A stretch of DNA of 64,000 bases, from NCBI GenBank assembly GCA_015059955.1, contig SUZK01000001.1, positions 364,213-428,212 of the forward strand, read 5' to 3'. This document shows positions 43,001 through 52,637 of the stretch, one piece after another. Position 1 is the first letter of the stretch. The number at the start of each line of letters is the position of its first letter. A program made the position numbers and the translations under genes. The notes beneath the pieces are model-generated. The model had not been told where the DNA came from, ran no database searches, and worked only from the letters and a program-made list of their open reading frames with translations. The DNA is from Rikenellaceae bacterium (GTDB taxonomy: Bacteria; Bacteroidota; Bacteroidia; Bacteroidales; Rikenellaceae).

Positions 43001-45248
43001 TTACACTTGTCATACGGCTGACACCATCTTCGGATTCATAGAATGCGTTATATCCAACCACTGAAATCTTGTTATCGAATGTTATAACACCCTTGCCATT
43101 CTCATACGTATTGGATACGATATTTGCTCCAAACGCATCTGTATTTGTGGGAATTATAATCGCGTCATCTGTAGATGTATACCAAATCTCATTTTGAGCA
43201 GGTTTTGTAGGGTCGTTCTCTGTTGCAGTCTCAACTCCGATTATAATATCGGCATATTCCTCCCAATATTTAGCGGTTTTATATTTTGCCAATGATTGCG
43301 CTGGTACATATATCTTAAGCTCCTCATGGCATTCAGTAAGAATTTTCCCACTCAATGTCGGAGGTTCTAATGCATTAATAAATAATTCTTTAAGTTTGCG
43401 GCTATAGGAGAAGGCCTGTGAGCCAATCTTTATAACTCCACTACCTATTGACACGCTTTCAAGTGCGAGATTATTCCAAAATGCACTATCTCCTATCGCT
43501 GTTACATTATCACCTAATGCTATTTTTTTAATATTTCGTCCACCGTATAGTGCCCCATACGCTATGGATGTGACACTTTCAGGCACGTTGTATTCTATGC
43601 CTGAACCATAGGCATATGCCGCCAATGAGTTATTAACAATTAAGCAGCGACCATCATCGGATGCAAATTTGCCACTGAATTCTGTTAGATTTACACATGC
43701 TCTAAAGGCTCTATAACCTATATTTGTCACTTTATATGGAAGTGATAGCGTTGATAGGTTTTGACAATCCCTAAAGGCATCTATTGGGAGATTAGTTACA
43801 TTACCATCAAACTTGATTATGCCCTTACCATCTGAATATGTATTCGATACTATTGTCGCTCCAAAACCACTTGTTGTATATGGTGTAACTACCGTTTCAT
43901 TAGTAGACGTGTACCATATCTCGTTAAATGGAGGCATCGTTGGGTCGTATAGGCCAAGGTCGCCCTCTTGATTGAGCGTGTAATCTATGCCTAAAATGCC
44001 GTCCGTAGATTGCACCCTTACCACTGCGCTGCGGTTGAACTCAGTGTTATGCGCTATATTCAGTAATATAGAACGCTCCTCCATGGCGCGTGTTGCATGC
44101 GATAGAAATATCCACGATTGAGCATCTTCGGGTATAACCACCTCACACTCCACATTCGTAAGGAACGATAGCTCCACATCGCCACCATCGCTACCAATAT
44201 TCTTCACTGCCTCATTGTCAATGGTGAGCCCTGCCTCCTCTATTATGATGCTGCGCATTATGACATTCTTGCCATTAGAGGCGAGTATGATTACCTTGCT
44301 ATACTCGTCAATCGCACTGCCAGTCTTAATCTCTATATCACCTGTTAGGCCAAACTCGTCATTCGTAACTACTTGTGCCTTGATGTCTGCCGAAGAGATA
44401 ACCTCCACGGTAACAGGTGTGAGACAGCTTGATATGTTGTAGCCTATCGTGCGCGTTGAGTTTGGATGCATCCCTTGTAGATCGTCCTCATCAAAGGAGA
44501 TAGACAGAGTTGTTTCCTTAGGAATGACTATTGTGGACCCATCTGCCAACTCGAAATATACGTTCTGCTCATCTTGAGTAACACTCTTAAAGAACGAATC
44601 ACCATCTTTTCCGTCCTCACCGTCCTCACCGTCCTCACCGTCCTTTCCATCCTCTCCAGTTGCCTTGCCAAGTAGGACCCATGTGGTGCCGTTATCGTAT
44701 GATATATACCAATACTCATCCTTAATCTTTAGTTGTGGCGTTATACCATCTTTCCCATCTTCGCCATCCTCACCATTAGTGCCATTCTTACCCTGTACGC
44801 GAATCTTCTCACCATTGTTGTCGAGTAGCCACTCGCCATCTATGGTCCAATAATAGATGCCGTCGCTATCTTGGCGAACACCTATTTGAGGCGTGTATCC
44901 ATCCTCGCCATCCTCGCCATCCTCGCCATCCTCGCCATCCTCACCATCAGTGCCGTGGTAAATTGTGATAGAGCCAGACTTAATAAAGGTGATAGTGTAG
45001 CCTATGACCTTGTCGTTGTCGTAAACCTCTGTGATATTGGCAATATAGTCGTGCTGTTGCAGTGCTGTTATGACGGTCTCAATGGATTTTATGTTAGAAT
45101 TCATCATCTCGCATAGCTCTTCGAGTCGTGTGACACGCTCCTCTAAGTTGTCTACGCGGTTGACGAGTTCGCTGTCGTCATACTCTTGAACACAGCTCGC
45201 AACAACGAGAAGTGTTGTTGTGACTAAAAAACTAAATAGATGTTTCAT
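40023..45248 (-). CDS. Giant surface lipoprotein: DUF4988-like/collagen-like N-terminus, BACON-like domain, three LRR_5 (BspA-like) blocks, C-terminal M64-like peptidase
   Basis: Lipobox VVASC; (GED)n tracts; LRR repeats such as VTSIGTQAFYRCDSLESIVIPGSVITIGTNAFSYTRKL; HYDVVELQRATEGNGIDIVIMGDAYSQ... LHEAGGHGFAKLDDEY. Confidence 0.85.
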   Translation of the reverse strand: MKHLFSFLVTTTLLVVASCVQEYDDSELVNRVDNLEERVTRLEELCEMMNSNIKSIETVITALQQHDYIANITEVYDNDKVIGYTITFIKSGSITIYHGTDGEDGEDGEDGEDGEDGYTPQIGVRQDSDGIYYWTIDGEWLLDNNGEKIRVQGKNGTNGEDGEDGKDGITPQLKIKDEYWYISYDNGTTWVLLGKATGEDGKDGEDGEDGEDGKDGDSFFKSVTQDEQNVYFELADGSTIVIPKETTLSISFDEDDLQGMHPNSTRTIGYNISSCLTPVTVEVISSADIKAQVVTNDEFGLTGDIEIKTGSAIDEYSKVIILASNGKNVIMRSIIIEEAGLTIDNEAVKNIGSDGGDVELSFLTNVECEVVIPEDAQSWIFLSHATRAMEERSILLNIAHNTEFNRSAVVRVQSTDGILGIDYTLNQEGDLGLYDPTMPPFNEIWYTSTNETVVTPYTTSGFGATIVSNTYSDGKGIIKFDGNVTNLPIDAFRDCQNLSTLSLPYKVTNIGYRAFRACVNLTEFSGKFASDDGRCLIVNNSLAAYAYGSGIEYNVPESVTSIAYGALYGGRNIKKIALGDNVTAIGDSAFWNNLALESVSIGSGVIKIGSQAFSYSRKLKELFINALEPPTLSGKILTECHEELKIYVPAQSLAKYKTAKYWEEYADIIIGVETATENDPTKPAQNEIWYTSTDDAIIIPTNTDAFGANIVSNTYENGKGVITFDNKISVVGYNAFYESEDGVSRMTSVTIPIGVTSIGTQAFYRCDSLESIVIPGSVITIGTNAFSYTRKLSSITLPDSVGTLGSSLFSWSGIENVTLPSSITSIPFAMFDGCANLQNIVIPNSVKTISDYAFQDSGITSITIPNNVTTIGDCAFKGCANLKTFKGKYASNNGRNLTKEGVLIAYADGSGDEYTIPSDITSIGEYAFYWCANLKRVVVPGNVKTIGRAAFANCENLTKVTISNGVTTIGASAFTYCANIKRITIPESVTIIDNGALHSCDSLKEIYCMATTPPKVGEPNNLLFPSWGTKVIYVPTQSVSIYKSTDKWSIYSDIIKGYDFTDFEEPEDIEVPNRETPNNNELFYTSSNGAIVTPYNTDAFNVSITSNIYSQDMDKGVITFSGNLTAIEAEAFKNCSTLTGITFPDSLKRIETYAFAGSGLTSLSLPDATYGIGDYAFYNCRNLTVIDLNKVVIIGSYAFKDCSLTSVYIPETADSFGHGPFKCSTLTKFSGPNLKGDSKSLYVGYVLVQLADGACKDMVSYTVPSDVLTICEGVFQDCSKLESVTLPDGLQTIYAHAFDGCSSLTKVIIPSSLSVLYNYAFDNCTSLKSLYFNGNNAPTCIYDSGDTWQACEKSTVVRVPAGHISSYTNQYCWADYNVVEFNVGDYSHDDVPSGGDSGDEGDEGGNGEIGTNHYDVVELQRATEGNGIDIVIMGDAYSQSDINSGKYSSDLSTAIEALFSEEPYKSFRHLFNVYQVTVVSPNSGYNSGETTLGGFFGNGTLVGGDNALVAAYAELAVDPSRINEATIIVIMNRKYYAGTCYMFYPVTTGDYGPGASISYFPLGTNDEMFGQLILHEAGGHGFAKLDDEYAYQSMGSIPNSEVESIKSSYSNWGWGKNIDITNNTALVRWSKFLNDTRYYYDGLGVYEGGHTYWRGVWRPTYNSIMNDNTGGFNAPSREAIYYRIHKLAYGSSWTYNYETFVSWDSRNRKTSLSAIQQEQQREGLQPTHPPVVVATPLSELR
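44602..44657. repeat. 9-bp tandem repeats encoding collagen-like GED/GKD triplets
   Basis: Repeated CCGTCCTCA units. Confidence 0.75.
44900..44948. repeat. 9-bp tandem repeats ATCCTCGCC (x4) + ATCCTCACC
   Basis: Direct reading of the sequence. Confidence 0.85.
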
Positions 45249-45456
45249 GGTATAGTAGTGAGGTTCTATAATATTATAAGTGTTTCGCTGTCGGGTGGGG
45301 GTAAAATCTCTTTACCTCATTGTATGCCCACATGGTCGAGCGGTATCACAAAGTTAGTAATAAAAATCTAATTGCCAATTAGATCCACCGAAAAAAAAAG
45401 AAAAAGTGAGTAGCCAAAATATGGATACCCACTCATAACTAATCGTTGTCTATATA

Positions 45457-46398
45457 TTAGCGATAGAAAATCGAAGATATAGATTTGTAGTTGTGTACGC
45501 GCTCGATAACGTCAGCGAAGATAGGTGCTACGCTAAGCACGGTGAACTTATGCAAATCCTCACCCTCCTTCAAAGGAATGGTATCTGTTGTGATAACCTC
45601 CTGGATGGCACTCTCGTTGATGCGGTCGTAAGCCTTGCCCGAAAGTACGGGGTGTGTTACGGCAGCACGTACGCTCTTAGCACCACGCTCCATAAGCATG
45701 TTAGCAGCCATGCAGATAGTACCTGCTGTGTCAATCATGTCGTCAACGATGATGACGTTGCGGCCCTCAACCTCGCCGATGGCGGTCATTGAGCCAACGA
45801 CGTTAGCCTTAGCACGCTCCTTGTGCGAGATGATGATAGGCGCCTGGAAGTGCTTAGCATACGACGATGCACGCTTTGCACCACCCATATCAGGTGAAGC
45901 AATCGACAAATCGGGGATAGCCAACTTCTGGATGTAAGGCACGAAGATGCCCGATGCGTAGAGCGCATCCATAGGTAGATCGAAGAAGCCCTGAATCTGG
46001 TCGGCGTGGAGGTCCATGGTCATCACACGCTGAACACCTGCTGCGATAAGCATGTTGGCAACGAGGCGCGCTGTGATAGGCACACGTGGACGGTCCTTAC
46101 GGTCCTGACGTGCCCAGCCGAAGTAGGGGATAACGGCGATAACCTGGTGTGCCGAGGCACGACGTGCAGCATCTGCCATCATCAGAAGCTCCATCAGGTT
46201 GTCTGAAGGTGGAAAGGTTGACTGGATGATAAATACTGTACAGCCACGAATAGACTCGTGGAAGCAGGGCTGGAACTCGCCGTCGCTGAACTGCAAGACG
46301 TCAGAGTCACCAAGCTTAATGCCATACTCGGCAGCAATCTTCTCTGCCAGATAGCGTGAGCCACGACCTGCGAAGAACTTAATTTTGTGGATCGCCAT
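45457..46398 (-). CDS. prs: Ribose-phosphate pyrophosphokinase
   Basis: GRGSRYLAEKIAAEYG, PYFGWARQDRKDRPRVPITARLVANML, VIIVDDMIDTAGT. Confidence 0.95.
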   Translation of the reverse strand: MAIHKIKFFAGRGSRYLAEKIAAEYGIKLGDSDVLQFSDGEFQPCFHESIRGCTVFIIQSTFPPSDNLMELLMMADAARRASAHQVIAVIPYFGWARQDRKDRPRVPITARLVANMLIAAGVQRVMTMDLHADQIQGFFDLPMDALYASGIFVPYIQKLAIPDLSIASPDMGGAKRASSYAKHFQAPIIISHKERAKANVVGSMTAIGEVEGRNVIIVDDMIDTAGTICMAANMLMERGAKSVRAAVTHPVLSGKAYDRINESAIQEVITTDTIPLKEGEDLHKFTVLSVAPIFADVIERVHNYKSISSIFYR

Positions 46399-46434
46399 AA
46401 TTATTATAAGTAAGGTTGGTTTGTTAACGTTATA

Positions 46435-46466
46435 CAAAAGTAAGGCAAATAAGCCGAATAAACAAC
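46435..46466 (-). promoter_or_regulatory. Putative prs promoter
   Basis: Minus-strand TACTTTTG with a GTTG element about 20 nt upstream. Confidence 0.45.
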
Positions 46467-46483
46467 TTTTTGCCCCTATTTTA

Positions 46484-47083
46484 TTAACAATTTGTCAGAC
46501 ACTCCTCGATAAAGGCGAGTATCTCCTCGCGGCCTGTGCCCTTCTCGCTCGACGATACGAGCATCGGCGGTAGCTCCTCCCACTGCTCGGCAAGGGTGCG
46601 CTTATAGGTTGTGATACTGCGGTTTAGCTGTGCCTGCGAGAGCTTGTCGGCCTTGGTGAAGATGATGCCAAAGGGTATGCCATTCTCGCCAAGAAGCTCT
46701 ATGAAGTTAAGGTCTATCTTCTGAGGCTCGAGACGCGAGTCGACAAGCACGAAGAGGAAGTGCATCTTCTCGCACTTGAGTACGTAGTCGAGGATAATCT
46801 TCGAGAACTCGCCACGCGTAGACTTCGAGACGCGGGCATAGCCATAACCTGGCAAGTCGACAAGATACCAGCTATCGTTGATTATGAAGTGGTTTATAAG
46901 GCGTGTCTTGCCGGGCGTTCCCGATACCTTGGCGAGGCCCTTGATGCCTGTGAGCATATTCACAAGCGACGACTTACCAACATTACTGCGCCCGATAAAG
47001 GCGATGTCCTTTAAGTCATCCTTGGGTACTTGCGATATGCGCTCCGAGCTACACTTAAACTTTGCTTTTACTGTTATAGCCAT
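46484..47083 (-). CDS. engB: Ribosome biogenesis GTP-binding protein EngB/YsxC
   Basis: GRSNVGKSSLVNMLTG, GTPGKTRLINHF, DLPGYGYA, TKADKLS. Confidence 0.95.
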   Translation of the reverse strand: MAITVKAKFKCSSERISQVPKDDLKDIAFIGRSNVGKSSLVNMLTGIKGLAKVSGTPGKTRLINHFIINDSWYLVDLPGYGYARVSKSTRGEFSKIILDYVLKCEKMHFLFVLVDSRLEPQKIDLNFIELLGENGIPFGIIFTKADKLSQAQLNRSITTYKRTLAEQWEELPPMLVSSSEKGTGREEILAFIEECLTNC

Positions 47084-47175
47084 TTGGTGATGGTTATTAA
47101 TTTTATGCAAAGTTAATCAAAAAAGAAAAAAAACGCTAATTTTGTAGCATTGAATAATCATAAAAACCTAAAAAT

Positions 47176-47574
47176 ATGCAGAAAGAGTGGAATGATGTTC
47201 GTGAATTTCACGATAAGTTTGGACATCCTGTAGCCGAGCAACCCAAGATGATTGATAAGAAGCGCGCCTTGTCGCGTGCCAAGTGGATGAATGAGGAGGT
47301 CGCCGAGTTCCTTATCGCCGACAATATATACGAGCAGGCCGATGCCATGATCGACTTGATGTACTTCGCTCTCGGTACGATGGTCGAGATGGGCCTTGAG
47401 GCTGACGAACTCTTCGAGATTGTGCAGCAGGCAAACATGGCGAAGCTATGGCCCGATGGCAAGCCTCACTACAACCCAAAGGATGGCAAGGTCATCAAAC
47501 CCGATACATGGGAGGACCCAGCGCCAAAGATTAAGGCCTATATCGACTCTGTGATTGAAGCAAAAAAGCGATAA
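47176..47574 (+). CDS. Phosphoribosyl-ATP pyrophosphohydrolase-like / MazG-like all-alpha NTP-PPase
   Basis: WMNEEVAEFLIADNIYEQADAMIDLMYFALGTMVEMG (ExxE...ExxD pattern). Confidence 0.75.
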   Translation: MQKEWNDVREFHDKFGHPVAEQPKMIDKKRALSRAKWMNEEVAEFLIADNIYEQADAMIDLMYFALGTMVEMGLEADELFEIVQQANMAKLWPDGKPHYNPKDGKVIKPDTWEDPAPKIKAYIDSVIEAKKR

Positions 47575-47586
47575 ACATAAACTGAG

Positions 47587-49887
47587 ATGAAAGCCAATTT
47601 TTTTAGGGTGCTCGTCGTTGCGGTCGTAGCACTCATGGGTATTGTCTCTTGCGAGAAAGATCCTGCCACCGAAAGTGGTAATATAGAGATATACGATAAA
47701 GTGCTCGAGGCGAAGCCTGAGGGCGAGGAGATGCGCTTCAACTACTCGATTGCCAAGCCTGTCGAGGGTGTGTCGGCTGAGGTTAAGTGCGATGCCGACT
47801 GGGTCTCTAACATTCGCACGACGGATAACTTCGTACTCTTCGACGTGGCGAAGAACTCAACAGGGGAGGAGCGCTCAACGATATTGAAGTTGTGCTATGG
47901 TAAGGATAGTAAGTCGTTGACACTTACGCAGAAGCCATTTCTTGAGCCTCTAAGCTTGAAGATTGAGAAGATTGATGCTACGTCGGTGACAATTGCCGTT
48001 ACGACACTCGACGAGGAGACCACGTGGATTGGTCAGATTGTTGGTCGCGAGTGGTTCGATACATACACTGAGGAGCAGATTTTCGACGAAGATTATACCT
48101 ACTACTCATCGATGGCTTCGGAGGCTGAGATGGAGCTAAGTGACTATCTCGCACAAATTCTCAGCCGAGGATCGCACTCGGGTATTCGCATGGCAGGCCT
48201 CGACGTTGAGTCGGATTATGTCGTGTATATATATGGTATGAATACGCTTGGCGAAAAGACCACATCACTCTACTACGAGGCATTCACAACAACGCCTCCT
48301 TATGAGGGTAACGACGTGACATTTGATATCAATATTGAGCTTAATCGCGCCTTGGCAAATATCTCTATTCAGCCGTCGCACGAGGGCGTAGCATACTATC
48401 ATAATATCACTACGCGCGAGCACTTCGAGCAGTGTGGTAGCGACATAAATGCTTTGGCTAAGGATGTCGTAGCAACGGCCCTCGACAATTACCTATATTG
48501 GGAGTATACCGAGGAGGAGTTCTTCAACTATAATACCTCGTATAGTGCTGATGTCTATGAATTTGAGGGTACGGCAAATACCGAGTATGTAGTCTTTGCT
48601 TTCAAGTGGGATGAGGCGCTTGAGCCTCTGAGCGAGGTGTCGTACAAGTGGTTCAAGGTCGACGATATACCGCCCTCGGACAACCAACTCGCGATGACCA
48701 TAACGAACATCACGCAGACTACGTTCGATATTGATGTTACGACTACAAACAACGACCCATACACCATCTTTGCTGTGCCTACGTTGGAGATTGCGAAGAT
48801 GACCACCGATGCGCAGATATTCAACTATCTCATCAACAACTATGGCGTAGCGGAGCTTGAGGCAAATAAGTGTGTAGGCCCTGTGAAGGGTACGTTTAGC
48901 GGCCTTGAGCAGAATACCGAGTACCTCGTGTTGCTGTTTGGTTATGAGGCTGGTGTGAGCACTACATCAATGGTACGTAAGAAGATACATACGGCCGTTG
49001 CTGGCGATGTTGAGGCCTGTCAGTACGCGGTTGAGGTGACTGAGATTGGTGACCGCGAGGCGCATGTCTCTATAACTCCAACCGATTATAGCGTATGGTA
49101 CTACTGGAATGTCTTTGAGGAGTCGACAACCGAGGAGCAGATTAAGGAGTATATCCTCGACTTGTACAACTCGTACTACTATGCCGACTACTGGGAGTTT
49201 GGTTATTATGAGGTTACGCAGGGTAGTGTGCAGAGCTACATTTCGCAGCTTCGCCCATCGACAAAGTATAAGGTTGTAGTGGTACCTATGAACCCCAATG
49301 AGTTCGAGTATACTGGCTCGATACGCTATGTCGGAGAGTTCACCACCGAGGATGCGGTACTCGCTGATATTGAGATTACTGCGGGCTTCGATGCCTACTA
49401 CGATGGTGATGAGGTATATGCCCTCGAACCAGATTACCTAAGCAGCTTTCAGGGTTATGCCATCTTGCCTATGTATGTCACAATCAAGGGAGAATATTCA
49501 CGCTTCTTGTACACCATCTTCGAATATGTCGACGGCCTTGAGGATGAGGCAAAGTATAGCGATGACATCCTGCTTGAGACCCTATATGAGGTGGGTGCAT
49601 ATTGGACTCCAGCATACTTCCGTGGTGAGTGGGAGAAGGATTTGATGATTGCTGCTGTTGCCTTCGACATGGAGGGTAATCCATCGGAGGTGTATAGAGA
49701 GAAGATATATCTAACTCGCGAGGGTGCTGGTCCTGCACAGGAGTTTGTTGACTACTATATGGGTGGTCGTTCAGCTTCGACACTCTCGGTTGCTAATGGC
49801 TTGTATAACAATACTGTTAAAGCTCCAAAACCAAGGGCTTCGAAGGAGAGTAAGTCTACGGAGCGCAAAGTGCATTTTGTGAGATAA
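47587..49887 (+). CDS. BACON-like multidomain lipoprotein with FN3-like repeats
   Basis: Lipobox GIVSC; BACON-like ADWVSNIRTTDNFVLFDVAKNSTGEERSTILKL; repeated L...TEYVV and T.Y.V motifs. Confidence 0.65.
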   Translation: MKANFFRVLVVAVVALMGIVSCEKDPATESGNIEIYDKVLEAKPEGEEMRFNYSIAKPVEGVSAEVKCDADWVSNIRTTDNFVLFDVAKNSTGEERSTILKLCYGKDSKSLTLTQKPFLEPLSLKIEKIDATSVTIAVTTLDEETTWIGQIVGREWFDTYTEEQIFDEDYTYYSSMASEAEMELSDYLAQILSRGSHSGIRMAGLDVESDYVVYIYGMNTLGEKTTSLYYEAFTTTPPYEGNDVTFDINIELNRALANISIQPSHEGVAYYHNITTREHFEQCGSDINALAKDVVATALDNYLYWEYTEEEFFNYNTSYSADVYEFEGTANTEYVVFAFKWDEALEPLSEVSYKWFKVDDIPPSDNQLAMTITNITQTTFDIDVTTTNNDPYTIFAVPTLEIAKMTTDAQIFNYLINNYGVAELEANKCVGPVKGTFSGLEQNTEYLVLLFGYEAGVSTTSMVRKKIHTAVAGDVEACQYAVEVTEIGDREAHVSITPTDYSVWYYWNVFEESTTEEQIKEYILDLYNSYYYADYWEFGYYEVTQGSVQSYISQLRPSTKYKVVVVPMNPNEFEYTGSIRYVGEFTTEDAVLADIEITAGFDAYYDGDEVYALEPDYLSSFQGYAILPMYVTIKGEYSRFLYTIFEYVDGLEDEAKYSDDILLETLYEVGAYWTPAYFRGEWEKDLMIAAVAFDMEGNPSEVYREKIYLTREGAGPAQEFVDYYMGGRSASTLSVANGLYNNTVKAPKPRASKESKSTERKVHFVR

Positions 49888-49910
49888 TAGCTGGTAAATA
49901 AGTATTATTG

Positions 49911-49948
49911 GTAGGGTTGCCTCTCCTTTTGGTTGGGCAACCCTATTT
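49911..49948 (+). terminator. Rho-independent terminator
   Basis: TAGGGTTGCC-tctccttttggttg-GGCAACCCTA-TTTCT. Confidence 0.7.
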
Positions 49949-50005
49949 CTATGTTATAAATGGGCGTGTTCGTTGAATTTATTTCCTCAATGAGAAAGTT
50001 TGTCT

Positions 50006-50013
50006 TATATTTG
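50006..50013 (+). promoter_or_regulatory. -7 box TATATTTG upstream of the surface-lipoprotein operon
   Basis: TATATTTG 33 nt before the ATG at 50046; -33 box not clear. Confidence 0.4.
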
Positions 50014-50045
50014 CGCCCAAATTATTTATATATATATAAACGACG

Positions 50046-51815
50046 ATGAAGATACTGAAACTGATAGCCTTTCTGGTAGGTACTGCAGCGATGCTTACAG
50101 CATGTAGCGTAGAGATTGAGGAGCAGACTGCACCTAAGATAGAGAATGTGGAGGTGGGATTTATGCTACCCGAGACGGCTACACGTACATCAATTGACCC
50201 CGATGGTAAGACCACACGATGGGCGCCAGGCGATAAGTTGGCCGTGTGGGCAAAGGATGCTGAGGGTAACTATGCGCTTGAGAATGCCTCGTTCATGTTG
50301 CGTTACTACTCAACAGAGTTCGAGCATGCCTACTTTACGGCAAACATAGCTGCCATGGCCGATGGTGAGTACACCTACATGATTTCGTACCCAACACCAA
50401 CCTCTACAAATGGTACTTTAGCAACCTATAATCTTCCCTCGGTGCAGACGGGTGAGTATGATGGCCGATACGATGTAATGCTTGCCGAGCCTGTTGTTGA
50501 GCAGGCGCTAACCTCGAAGTCGATGGTGGAGCTAAATACCGTTATGCGCCATAAGATGCACGCCTTGAAGATTACAATCCCTGAGGGTCGTAATATGTTT
50601 GGTCAGCGCTTCTACCGCTTGGAGATTGTATTCCCTACGGATGTTGTTGGTGATATGACTATCGACGTAAGTGATCCTAACGAGGCTCCCGTTTACACAA
50701 ATACCTCGAACACGATAGTCGTTGAGAACGCTACAGGCTTCGATGCGGGTGATGTCATCTGGGCCTATGTGCTTCCAGGAACGGTGGATGGCGATGTGAG
50801 TTACAAGGTGCGTGGCGAGCGCCGTGGCTCTAACGCGGCAACATACCAGCTTAATCGCGAGATGAAAGAGGGTCATGTGACACCCATCAACATGGCGATA
50901 CCTACAATCTATCCCTACTACACCTCGTTAATGCTCTCTATCGACCAGAATAACCTCGGCGAGGATTTCAACTTCTTCGATGTCTACGACTCGAATGGTA
51001 CGCATATGGGTAGGTTTGAGCGTAATGCTAAGAATGAGTACTATATCGACTACGAGGGTGAGTTCGATGCCGACCAGTACGATAACTCTACATGGAGAGT
51101 AGTGTTCGATTCGGAGCATGCTGTGGTGGAGACAACCATCACTCTTGGAGATATGACCGACTACTCGGAGCATTATAGCTGGATGAATGTTCCCTACCTC
51201 TTCTCGGAGGACTTTAGCTCGCTTGTGACCTATGATGGTGACTATACCAGTGGACCTCATACATCTGTTGATAACGCCTCTAAGGCAGGTCGCGATTTGT
51301 CGCAGTATGGTGCTTCATCAGGTTGGACAGGTGCTCGTACAGGCTGTGATGCTGCGGGTACAGCAATCCTCGTTAGTGGTAGAACAGACTACGTTATTGC
51401 GGGAGCTACACGAGCCTATGGTCGATTGGACTCTCCAGCATTGTCGGCAATCAAGGCCGATAAGGATGTGAATGTGAAGGTAACATTCGACTATGGCGGT
51501 AGTCGCTCAGGCGGTAACTGGGCTTATGCTACAGCAAGAGCTGGATACACAACGACCCAGGGAGTTCTCAATGGTTATGCTACACAGTTTAACAACAATG
51601 CTGCGTTTTCGGGTATCGATGGAGCTATTGAAGTCCCAAATATTCCTACCTCAGGCTCAGCTTCGGCTCTTACACTGTCGATGTCGTATAACATTGAGGC
51701 TTGTACGTCGTTGCACCGTCTATCATGGCATATCGGTAGCTTAGGTACTACCTTTATCGGTAACGGCTATCAGTGGCTTTATGTCGACAATGTGAAGGTG
51801 CAAATAGCAAAATAG
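50046..51815 (+). CDS. Fimbrillin-like lipoprotein with C-terminal beta-sandwich-like domain
   Basis: Lipobox LTAC; ATRTSIDPDGKTTRWAPGDKLAVWAKD typical of fimbrillin-like proteins; C-terminus FSEDFSSLVTYDGDY...YQWLYVDNVKVQI. Confidence 0.72.
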   Translation: MKILKLIAFLVGTAAMLTACSVEIEEQTAPKIENVEVGFMLPETATRTSIDPDGKTTRWAPGDKLAVWAKDAEGNYALENASFMLRYYSTEFEHAYFTANIAAMADGEYTYMISYPTPTSTNGTLATYNLPSVQTGEYDGRYDVMLAEPVVEQALTSKSMVELNTVMRHKMHALKITIPEGRNMFGQRFYRLEIVFPTDVVGDMTIDVSDPNEAPVYTNTSNTIVVENATGFDAGDVIWAYVLPGTVDGDVSYKVRGERRGSNAATYQLNREMKEGHVTPINMAIPTIYPYYTSLMLSIDQNNLGEDFNFFDVYDSNGTHMGRFERNAKNEYYIDYEGEFDADQYDNSTWRVVFDSEHAVVETTITLGDMTDYSEHYSWMNVPYLFSEDFSSLVTYDGDYTSGPHTSVDNASKAGRDLSQYGASSGWTGARTGCDAAGTAILVSGRTDYVIAGATRAYGRLDSPALSAIKADKDVNVKVTFDYGGSRSGGNWAYATARAGYTTTQGVLNGYATQFNNNAAFSGIDGAIEVPNIPTSGSASALTLSMSYNIEACTSLHRLSWHIGSLGTTFIGNGYQWLYVDNVKVQIAK

Positions 51816-51852
51816 ATAAAAGAGAATATAAATCAATTAAAACCAATCACTT

Positions 51853-52623
51853 ATGAGAAAGTTTTTTACAATCGCTTCGCTCTGTGCGTTGACACTTTCG
51901 GCATGTACGAAGGAGTCTGCAAAGGGTGACGAGAAGGGTGAAGGACAGGTATCTATCAACTGTGAGGTGGTAACCGTGGTTGATGATACCCGTGCCAACG
52001 TTAGCTGCACAACCCCAGCAGCTGAGGATTTCGCTCTCAAGATTGAGGGCGTAGGTCACACCTACACCGCAGATTATGCGACTATTGCCGAGTTCAACGA
52101 TGGCGACAACTACCTCCACAACGGTGCGTTCAAGGCTACTGTAACTGCAGGTGACATCGCCGAGGAGGGCTACGACAAGGCTACCTTCGTGGGTAGTGCT
52201 GAGTTCTCGGTAGAGGCACGTAAGAATACCGAGGTTCAGGTTAAGGCAACCATCGCTAACGCCTTGGTTAAGGTTGAGGTTACCGACAACTTCAAGAAGT
52301 ACTTTGAGGGTGGCCACACTCTTAAGCTCACTACAGCGGCAGGCAACGAGTTTGACGTAACGGAGCAGACCGCACCACTTTTCATCGCTCCAGAGTCGTT
52401 CACCGTATCTGGTACTGCCGTAAAGCAGCCTAACCAGTCGGGTGTCGAGGGTACAACCGTTGCATTGCCAGAGTATAAGAATACTGAGGCTAAGGCTCAG
52501 ACACTCTACACTGTAAAGCTCGATGTGGAGAATGCTGGTAGCGCTCAGCTCACCATCACACTTAACGACACTCTCGTTGAGTCGATTGATATCGAGCAGG
52601 AGCTTAACGATAACGCAAAATAA
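51853..52623 (+). CDS. DUF4493-like lipoprotein
   Basis: Lipobox LSAC; DUF4493-like layout, similar to the next two genes. Confidence 0.6.
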   Translation: MRKFFTIASLCALTLSACTKESAKGDEKGEGQVSINCEVVTVVDDTRANVSCTTPAAEDFALKIEGVGHTYTADYATIAEFNDGDNYLHNGAFKATVTAGDIAEEGYDKATFVGSAEFSVEARKNTEVQVKATIANALVKVEVTDNFKKYFEGGHTLKLTTAAGNEFDVTEQTAPLFIAPESFTVSGTAVKQPNQSGVEGTTVALPEYKNTEAKAQTLYTVKLDVENAGSAQLTITLNDTLVESIDIEQELNDNAK

Positions 52624-52637
52624 TAGGAGGAAAAGAT

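Noticed and set aside
44600-44950. Possible CRISPR-like repeat array
   Set aside because: Short 9-bp contiguous in-frame repeats within a CDS, with no spacers
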